Source: Marivita sp. S6314
Lineage (GTDB): Bacteria > Pseudomonadota > Alphaproteobacteria > Rhodobacterales > Rhodobacteraceae
NCBI RefSeq assembly: GCF_023015985.1
Contig: NZ_JALKAO010000002.1
Span: 1 to 64,000, forward strand
Length of the DNA: 64,000 bases
Reading direction: 5' to 3'
Positions 58,067 to 64,000 of the stretch are shown piece after piece. The stretch's first letter is position 1; the number at the start of each line of letters is the position of its first letter. Position numbers and translations under genes: made by a program. Under the pieces are notes generated by a model. That model was not told the origin of the DNA. It did no database searches and saw only the letters and a list, made by a program, of their open reading frames with translations.

Positions 58067-59575
58067 CTATTCCAATCCGTAGGCCGCGCGAATGCCCCGC
58101 TTGGTGCCCGGGCCGATGTCGCCGTCCAGCGATCCGTCATAGAAGTTGTAGGCCTGAAGTTGGGCTTGCAGCTCGCGCCGGGTCTCCGGGGCAAACATGG
58201 TTGGCCGTTCCAGCAGCAGGTTCAACACATCCTGACTGCCACTGCGCAACGCCTCGTAAAGATACCGTGCCGCGTCTTTCGGGCCTTTATCCGCAATCAG
58301 GCCATCGTCGATCAAAGCGGCAAAATTGAACTGCGCCTCAGGATGCCGAAGTTCTGCCGCACGTTCAAAAAACTCTAGGGCTTTGGTCGGGTTCGGACGC
58401 AAGCCAAGCCCGCCCTGATAATGCAAAAATCCCAGATCATTGATCGCATCCGCGAAGTCCTGCGCGGCAGCGGCCTGATAAAGCTCAAGCGCCCGCGCCT
58501 CATCGACCTGGACACCGATGCCCTGCTCATAAAGCTTGGCCAATTCCATCTGTGCCTCGGGCGATCCCTTCGCCACCGCACGTTCCAGAAATTCAACCGC
58601 CTTGGCGGGATCAAAGCGCTGATCATCGGGGTTCAGCCGAATATAAGCCAAGCCGATCATCGAGCGTGTATCGCCCAGATTGGCCAGCGCCATCAGTTGC
58701 GATTCCTGGTCCGGGCGCAGCTTCGACCACGTCTTCGACGGCTCTCCGCCAGAGATATCCGGCTCGCCCTCAAGCGACGCGTTCAGGTAAAACGGCTTTC
58801 CGGTCAGCGATCCATAGGTGTAAGGCTCCTGAAGGTTGCCTGTCTCCTGCAGGACCGCATCGCGCACTTGCCGGAACATCAGGCTGATTTCCAACCCCGG
58901 CTTGGACATCTTTTCCATCAGCGCCCGCGCATATGGGCTGTTGCCGCGTGTCCCATCCAAGGCAACCTGCCCGTCGCGCGCCGCAAACGCCACCAGCGTA
59001 CCGCGATCCGGGTTGGCAGGCGCCAGCCCCCCTGCCCCGCGTGTGGCCTGATCGGTTTGCGCGAGCGCTTCGGCCACGACAGCTTCGGTGTCGATATTTC
59101 CGCCAAGCGGATTATCGCGGCAACTGTCGAGGATCACGATCCGCATCACACGGGCTTTTTCGACAACCTTCAGCAGTTCTTTCAGCGACACCGACTGCCG
59201 CTGGACATCAAGGTTCGATCTTGGACGCGCATCAATCGGAATGAGGAAGTTTTCGCCCTGCACTTCGATCCCATGGCCTGCAAAATAAATCAGGGCCAGA
59301 TCGGCGGTTTCGGACCGGAACGAAAAATCCTTCATCATTGCCCGAAGCTCGGCTTCGGTGAGGTCGATCCCAAGGGTGACATCAAACCCGATCTCCGTCA
59401 GCGTTTCGGCCAGATCCTCGGCATCGTTGCGGGTGTTGGTCAGTGGCGTAATCGCCTCGTAGTCCGCCATCCCAAGCACCAAGGCCACCCTTTCGGGGCC
59501 TGCAACTGCGATCACGGTTGAGGACAGCATGATAATGAGCGGAAGAAAAAGCAGTCGGCCGAAATGAGTCAGCAT
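58067..59575 (-). CDS. Exported caspase-like (C14) protein with Sel1 repeats and PG-binding-like tail
   Basis: The 502-residue protein has a signal peptide or anchor (about 1-26, VIAVA then GPERVAL). The caspase-type peptidase domain (about 28-240) has an intact His/Cys dyad: H101 in YFAGHGIEV and C152 in ILDSCRDNPLGG. Sel1/TPR-like repeats (about 300-425) and a C-terminal segment like the peptidoglycan-binding_1 domain (YDGSLDGDIGPGTKRGI) follow. The start at 59575 has a GGAG site; frames extending to 59641 are less likely. It converges on the ExbB/ExbD-type module. A regulated periplasmic protease is the likely role; the target is unknown. Confidence 0.8.
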   Translation of the reverse strand: MLTHFGRLLFLPLIIMLSSTVIAVAGPERVALVLGMADYEAITPLTNTRNDAEDLAETLTEIGFDVTLGIDLTEAELRAMMKDFSFRSETADLALIYFAGHGIEVQGENFLIPIDARPRSNLDVQRQSVSLKELLKVVEKARVMRIVILDSCRDNPLGGNIDTEAVVAEALAQTDQATRGAGGLAPANPDRGTLVAFAARDGQVALDGTRGNSPYARALMEKMSKPGLEISLMFRQVRDAVLQETGNLQEPYTYGSLTGKPFYLNASLEGEPDISGGEPSKTWSKLRPDQESQLMALANLGDTRSMIGLAYIRLNPDDQRFDPAKAVEFLERAVAKGSPEAQMELAKLYEQGIGVQVDEARALELYQAAAAQDFADAINDLGFLHYQGGLGLRPNPTKALEFFERAAELRHPEAQFNFAALIDDGLIADKGPKDAARYLYEALRSGSQDVLNLLLERPTMFAPETRRELQAQLQAYNFYDGSLDGDIGPGTKRGIRAAYGLE

Positions 59576-59937
59576 CTTTTGAGCTCCGGAATACATTGCG
59601 CGTAACACAATCATCATAGCCAGAACTGCGCCTTGAAGCATTCACTATTTCGTACGCAGGCCGCAGCCGACAGCACTTACAGCCGTGCCGGAACACAGTT
59701 CGATACCCAGGCTGGACGCGATTTTTGCAAAGCAATTCAACACGCAGCTTGACTCAACGTCAGGGCAAGCGCCAAGCTGATACTGGAAACCTACTCTGCT
59801 TACTCAATTTCCGCGCGGCAGACCCAAAGCCTGTCCATTGGGCGGCACATCACGCACCACCTGTCTGCCGCCAAGACGAACATACTTAAAGAGACTGACG
59901 CCTTAAGCGCAGCACCAATGGGGATATTGGATTTATC
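59576..59937. promoter_or_regulatory. Divergent promoter region with nested inverted repeat
   Basis: 362 bp between the caspase-like gene (-) and the giant RTX gene (+), with no credible gene. A 9-bp inverted repeat (59815-59823 with 59863-59871) encloses a smaller 5-bp one (59823-59827 with 59838-59842), about 70 bp upstream of the RTX start. It could be an operator or a structured leader. No other element is recognised. Confidence 0.4.
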
Positions 59938-62900
59938 ATGGACGATTTTGACGACTTTATAGGGTTCAACGCCGTTTACGGAAACCTTCTGAACGGTGTC
60001 GCCTCATTTGGCCGCATAGAGTTTGGCGGCGACGAGGATTGGTTTGAAGCGATCTTGGTCGAAGGACATGAGTACCGGATCGAAGTCCGACCGGATTTCG
60101 GGAACGATATTGGCGAGTTGACAGACCCCCTACTTGTCGGCGTGTATGACGACCAAGGCTTCCTCCAGTCGGGAACCCGCGATGACAACAGCGGTCCGGG
60201 CTTGAGCGCGGAACTGATCTACCTTGCCGACTACTCTGGAACACATTATTTCGGCGCAGGTGCCGCAGCTGGTTCATTTGGGACCCAATTGCCAAATACA
60301 GGCTTTTATCAAATTGAGTATACTGATCTTGGTCCCGTAGTCGGGGTTCCAAACCCGCCCATTATCCGTGATGAAGCACTGAACGAGGGTCAGGTATTCG
60401 AACTTTTTTTGGGTCAAACATTTCCCAGCATCTTGTCGGCAAACGATGGAGGTTTCCCATCGGACCCGGATGCAGTCATTTCCGATTTTAACATTACCGC
60501 TGTCGCCACCTCGAACGATGCGATTGAAGGCGAAGACTTTACGTTTACCTACAGTTACTTCGGTGAGAGTGAAATTCTGTCGGTCGAAATTCTCAATGAT
60601 GACATCGTTGAAGATGACGAAGAATTTTCGATTGAAATCTCAGGATACATAGACTGGATCGTCCCTCCTGAATCAGGGAGCAGCGGCTCCCCAATTGAGA
60701 ATTTGTCCGGTGATATCGTTCTGGGCGAAACATTCAGAACCTCTGAAAATTTCATTCTCAACGTCGAAATCAACTCAGCGCCGGAAGGGGCACCACTGCC
60801 TATTGTGGACTATAGCTTCAGCGGTCCCGAGATTATCGGCAATGTCTTGGATACGTTCAGCGATGGCAGCTTAGAATCTTTCACAGCCATACCTTTCTCA
60901 TTTTCGGAAGAGCTCCTTAGCGGCGAAATTCTGGAAAACGGTGATTTGTCGATTACGGCGTCAAGTGCCGCACCCGGCCAGACAATCATCCTCAGGTTTG
61001 ACGTCATCGACGAACGTGGCGCAATTACGCAAGGCGAACAGGAAATCCGCTTCGGTGCCTTGGCGGATGATTATCTTCCGGGCGACACAGCGCTTGAGTT
61101 CGGTAGTATTCTTCCCGGTACACCGGAAATCGGAAATATTGAACGGGCTGAAGATCGGGATCGGTTTGTTGTCGAACTGGAGGCCGGCCAGCTTTATTCA
61201 ATCGCTTTGGACCCGATTGCAACGGCGAGCGGCACATTAGCGGACCCGGAAATTTTCGGGCTCTTTGATGACGAAAACACACTTGTTGCAGGAACGTCCG
61301 ACAACAATGGCGGACCAGGTCTAAGCGCCCTCGTCGCGCCCTTCGCGATCACAGCAAGCGGTTTTTACGAAATCGAGGTGGGCAGTCACACGCCATTTGG
61401 CATCGGTGGCTATTCTCTGTCGGTCAATTCTCTGGGTGCGGCCGACGACTTCTTGCCCGGCACCTTTGCGTCCGATTTTGGCAGCGCGGTGGTGAATGTC
61501 CCAACCACGGGTGTCATCGAATCCGAAGGTGATCGTGACCGCTTTGACGTGTCGCTTCAGGCCGGGATTTTTTACGACATCTCGCTTGAAGGTCTGGAAA
61601 CCGGGGGCGGATCGAATCCCAACCCGGAAATCATCGGTGTCTTTTCAGAGACCGGCCAATTCGTCGCCAACAGCGCGGACAACAATGGCGGTGCCGGAAC
61701 AAACGCGTTTGTCGATGGCCTGACGGTTGCCAGCGATGGTATCTACCAGATCGAGGTTGCGGGCGCGCGGGATCTCAATATCGGGGATTACACGCTGACG
61801 GTTGAATCCGCCGGTTTCGTCGATGACTTCCTACCGGGTGTTGCCGGCGGGGTTGGCACGGTTTCCGTGGGCGGGCGCGCCACGGGTGAGATTGAAACAT
61901 CGGGCGATCTTGATGCGTTTCGTGTGTCATTGCAGGCCAATACGACCTACGAAATCAACATCCTTGGACGCGACTCAAACAATGGCACATTGGTTGATCC
62001 GGATCTGGTCGGGATTTTTGGATCGAGCCTTCTGAACGGCACGCCATTGTCGTCCGTTCAGACGCTGGACGTACAGTTTGTTGGCGACGACAGCACCTCC
62101 TATTTCACACCACGATCTGCCGGAGACTTCTTTATCGGCGTTCAGGATCAGTTCGGCGGTGTCGGCACTTACGCCGTGACGGTGAACGATATCGGGATCC
62201 GGGATGATTTTTCGGCGGACATCGAGACAACCGGGTCAATCACGTCTGGCGGAACAGCTGCGGGTCGCATCGACTTTATTCAGGATGAGGACTGGTTCGA
62301 GGTCAATCTGGCTGCGAACCGGCTCTATGAAATCGAACTCGTGCCCACCGGTGGCGGCAACGCGCTGGCTGATCCGTTCTTCCGCGGCGTGTATGACAGC
62401 GATGGCATCCTGATCCAGAACACGGAAAACGATGATGGCGGTCCGGGCACCAGCAGCGCGCTGCAATTCGTGACCGACGTTCCCGGCACGTTTTATCTTG
62501 CCGCTGGCGGCTTCGGAGACACGACAGGGCAATATCGGCTTGAACTGAATGATCTTGGCCCGTTGGATGACGGCCGGTTCGACATCACGATTGAATTCAC
62601 CTCTGACGACACGCCGAGCGCGTATGTGAACGCGTTCGAGGATGCGGTCGAACGGTGGGAAGACGTAATAACCGGCGATCTCGATTACGGATTTGTCCAA
62701 GGCTACGGGTTTGTCGACGACGTTCTGATCGAAGTGTCGGTGCAGGACATCGAACTTCTGTTTGCCGGGGTGGAACAGACCATCTTTGCCATTTCGAGCG
62801 TTCTTGATCAGCGATCGGATGCTCTGATCGGCACCGGCGCGCTTCCGACCTATTCGCGGATCGTGCTGAATTCAGAGGAAATCGGCACCCTTCTCAACCT

Positions 62901-64000
62901 CGATGAACTTGCGCAGAACACCATCGGTCGGGCGCTTGGGTTCGGCTCGCTTTGGGAAGAATTCGGGTTGGTCCGTGATATTGACGGGATCGCAACCTAC
63001 ACCGGACCGAACGGGCTGCGCGAAATCGAGGAGCTTTCGGACGACCTCAATGGCCAGAACGTTCTTGAAGACGGCGAAGATGGCGCGCTGGCGGCAGAGT
63101 ATTGGAGCGAAGCAAACCTTAACGCAGAGCTTATGACGCCGCGCATTGAATCGCGTCGCCCGGAAGACGGGCCTGCGCAATTCGGCCGTCCGGACAACCC
63201 CATCAGCGCACTGACCATCGCGGCGATGCAGGACCTTGGCTACCAGGTCGACTACGACGAGGCAGACGCGTTCTTTCTGCCGCCCGGCCCTTTGACGCGC
63301 AAAGCCGCAAACATCAATGCGTCTGACCAGCCATCGCAAGAAGCATCCGCCGCCTCCGCGAAACGGGTGGTTGCGGATCTCGCCGACAGCGAAGAGATCC
63401 CGAACGGCGCGGCGCTCATCTATGTCCGACCAAATTCACTATCGGAAAACCCGGCAAGCTTTGCCATCAACAATGGCAATAGCGAGTTGTTGATCGCGAC
63501 AGGGACAAACGCTGTCTTCCTTGAAGGCGTCACGGGCGAAGGCCTAAGCGTCGAACTCAAGGGAACTTTCACCAAGAACAACCCCACATCCGTCAATCAA
63601 TTGTCGGGGACCGTGGACTCGATGGATGTTTACTCATTGACGGGCCTGTTGCTCTTTAGTGTGGACTATTCGCAAAGCCCCGTCCCGGTGGGCCAGGTGA
63701 TGTCGCAATGGCCAAACTATCCGATGGACGGCGAGAACGTGATCATTGTCGACACGTTGGACGGCGCATCCGCCCGGATCAATCCAAACGGTGGATCACC
63801 AGACGCCAGCCGCATCTTCACAGGCGCAAGCGACGACTATGTGCGCGGCGGAGAAACTGCCGAATTCATCAATGGCGGTGCCAACAATGACAGCCTTCAG
63901 GGTGAGGCTGGAAATGACACGTTGATCGGCGAAAGTGGCAACGACGTGCTGGAAGGCGGTCGCGGCAATGACCTTGTCAATGGCGGCGGTGGCACGGATA
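59938..64000 (+). CDS. Giant RTX protein with PPC-like repeats and degenerate metalloprotease-like domain (partial)
   Basis: The frame is open from ATG 59938 to the window end (1354 codons, no stop), so the 3' part is missing. There is no signal peptide. In order: one PPC-like beta domain (about 21-135), a Calx-beta-like segment (about 155-240), four more PPC-like units starting near 378, 503, 629 and 757 (each with DxDxF and DNNGGPG-type motifs), and a metalloprotease-like domain (about 878-1115). RTX nonapeptides begin near 1298 (GEAGNDTLIGESGNDVLEGG). In the protease-like domain the expected HExxH is replaced by NTIGR (994-998), so zinc catalysis is unlikely. It is a probable type I secretion substrate, perhaps adhesive. 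Confidence 0.85.
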   Translation, partial: MDDFDDFIGFNAVYGNLLNGVASFGRIEFGGDEDWFEAILVEGHEYRIEVRPDFGNDIGELTDPLLVGVYDDQGFLQSGTRDDNSGPGLSAELIYLADYSGTHYFGAGAAAGSFGTQLPNTGFYQIEYTDLGPVVGVPNPPIIRDEALNEGQVFELFLGQTFPSILSANDGGFPSDPDAVISDFNITAVATSNDAIEGEDFTFTYSYFGESEILSVEILNDDIVEDDEEFSIEISGYIDWIVPPESGSSGSPIENLSGDIVLGETFRTSENFILNVEINSAPEGAPLPIVDYSFSGPEIIGNVLDTFSDGSLESFTAIPFSFSEELLSGEILENGDLSITASSAAPGQTIILRFDVIDERGAITQGEQEIRFGALADDYLPGDTALEFGSILPGTPEIGNIERAEDRDRFVVELEAGQLYSIALDPIATASGTLADPEIFGLFDDENTLVAGTSDNNGGPGLSALVAPFAITASGFYEIEVGSHTPFGIGGYSLSVNSLGAADDFLPGTFASDFGSAVVNVPTTGVIESEGDRDRFDVSLQAGIFYDISLEGLETGGGSNPNPEIIGVFSETGQFVANSADNNGGAGTNAFVDGLTVASDGIYQIEVAGARDLNIGDYTLTVESAGFVDDFLPGVAGGVGTVSVGGRATGEIETSGDLDAFRVSLQANTTYEINILGRDSNNGTLVDPDLVGIFGSSLLNGTPLSSVQTLDVQFVGDDSTSYFTPRSAGDFFIGVQDQFGGVGTYAVTVNDIGIRDDFSADIETTGSITSGGTAAGRIDFIQDEDWFEVNLAANRLYEIELVPTGGGNALADPFFRGVYDSDGILIQNTENDDGGPGTSSALQFVTDVPGTFYLAAGGFGDTTGQYRLELNDLGPLDDGRFDITIEFTSDDTPSAYVNAFEDAVERWEDVITGDLDYGFVQGYGFVDDVLIEVSVQDIELLFAGVEQTIFAISSVLDQRSDALIGTGALPTYSRIVLNSEEIGTLLNLDELAQNTIGRALGFGSLWEEFGLVRDIDGIATYTGPNGLREIEELSDDLNGQNVLEDGEDGALAAEYWSEANLNAELMTPRIESRRPEDGPAQFGRPDNPISALTIAAMQDLGYQVDYDEADAFFLPPGPLTRKAANINASDQPSQEASAASAKRVVADLADSEEIPNGAALIYVRPNSLSENPASFAINNGNSELLIATGTNAVFLEGVTGEGLSVELKGTFTKNNPTSVNQLSGTVDSMDVYSLTGLLLFSVDYSQSPVPVGQVMSQWPNYPMDGENVIIVDTLDGASARINPNGGSPDASRIFTGASDDYVRGGETAEFINGGANNDSLQGEAGNDTLIGESGNDVLEGGRGNDLVNGGGGTD

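Noticed and set aside
58067-59575. Cytoplasmic caspase defence effector
   Set aside because: The protein begins with a hydrophobic export signal or anchor and ends with a murein-binding-like segment, which argues for an envelope location.
1-64000. CRISPR arrays, IS elements, prophage or tRNA-linked island borders
   Set aside because: No direct-repeat arrays, transposase or integrase genes, tRNA genes or flanking repeats were seen. Base composition is broadly even apart from AT-rich promoters and part of the RTX gene.
63830-64000. Tandem DNA repeat at the right end
   Set aside because: The periodicity is the nonapeptide RTX coding repeat (GGxGxDxLx) at the protein level, not a separate DNA repeat element.

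Overview
The window reads as a chromosomal segment of an alphaproteobacterium, most likely a marine Rhodobacterales (Roseobacter-type) organism. The reasons are the high GC content with dense ATGA-overlapping operons, an acs-adk-symporter acetate cluster, a tripartite tricarboxylate transporter, RTX/DUF4214 secreted proteins, and a type VI secretion system (T6SS) of the Agrobacterium-like class with an OmpA-tailed TssL and no TssJ. No rRNA, tRNA, IS element, CRISPR array or replication origin was seen.

Left part (1-20.9 kb), metabolism. Positions 1-6905 (+) are an acetate-use operon: the 3' end of acetyl-CoA synthetase, adenylate kinase, the small and large subunits of a VC_2705-type Na+/solute symporter, a cNMP/CBS/DUF294 regulator-like protein, a small membrane protein, and a membrane-anchored PAS plus DEDDh exonuclease. 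Next comes a TctABC transporter (6898-9939, -) divergent from a LysR regulator, which heads lysR-tauE/safE-GST (10064-12362, +). Converging on it from the right is a long minus-strand run (20899 down to 12376): a second succinate dehydrogenase/fumarate reductase-like complex (B-D-C-A), class I fumarase/tartrate dehydratase alpha, a homocysteine S-methyltransferase-like protein, the fumarase beta subunit, a cytoplasmic sulfite-oxidase-type Mo enzyme and a ThDP enzyme. Together they look like one peripheral catabolic pathway for an unidentified, possibly sulfur-containing, dicarboxylate.

Middle (21.4-26 kb): a RhlE-like DEAD-box helicase with a strong terminator, an RTX/DUF4214 secreted protein and a membrane-anchored M15 peptidase.

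Right part (26-52 kb): a complete T6SS locus. ompA-like and ppkA are on the plus strand. The minus strand carries tssA-B-C-hcp-tagJ-tssE-F-G-clpV-vgrG-(unknown)-PAAR-tagH-tssK-L-M-tagF-pppA. All parts of a threonine-phosphorylation switch are present (PpkA, PppA, FHA protein TagH, TagF, and a Thr-rich N-terminal motif on TssL). No recognisable effector toxin is encoded.

Beyond tssA lies a methyltransferase with a helical N-terminus (-). It is followed by an unusual plus-strand operon: a small periplasmic protein, an ExbB/TolQ protein, two ExbD/TolR proteins, and a TonB-like protein whose C-terminal BON-like + DUF4384 module matches the extracytoplasmic part of PpkA; a secreted helical protein follows. 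Convergent to these is an exported caspase-like/Sel1 protein. I regard this set as the best candidate for an undescribed T6SS-linked envelope module. The window ends inside a giant RTX protein (from 59938) whose metalloprotease-like domain has lost its HExxH zinc motif.
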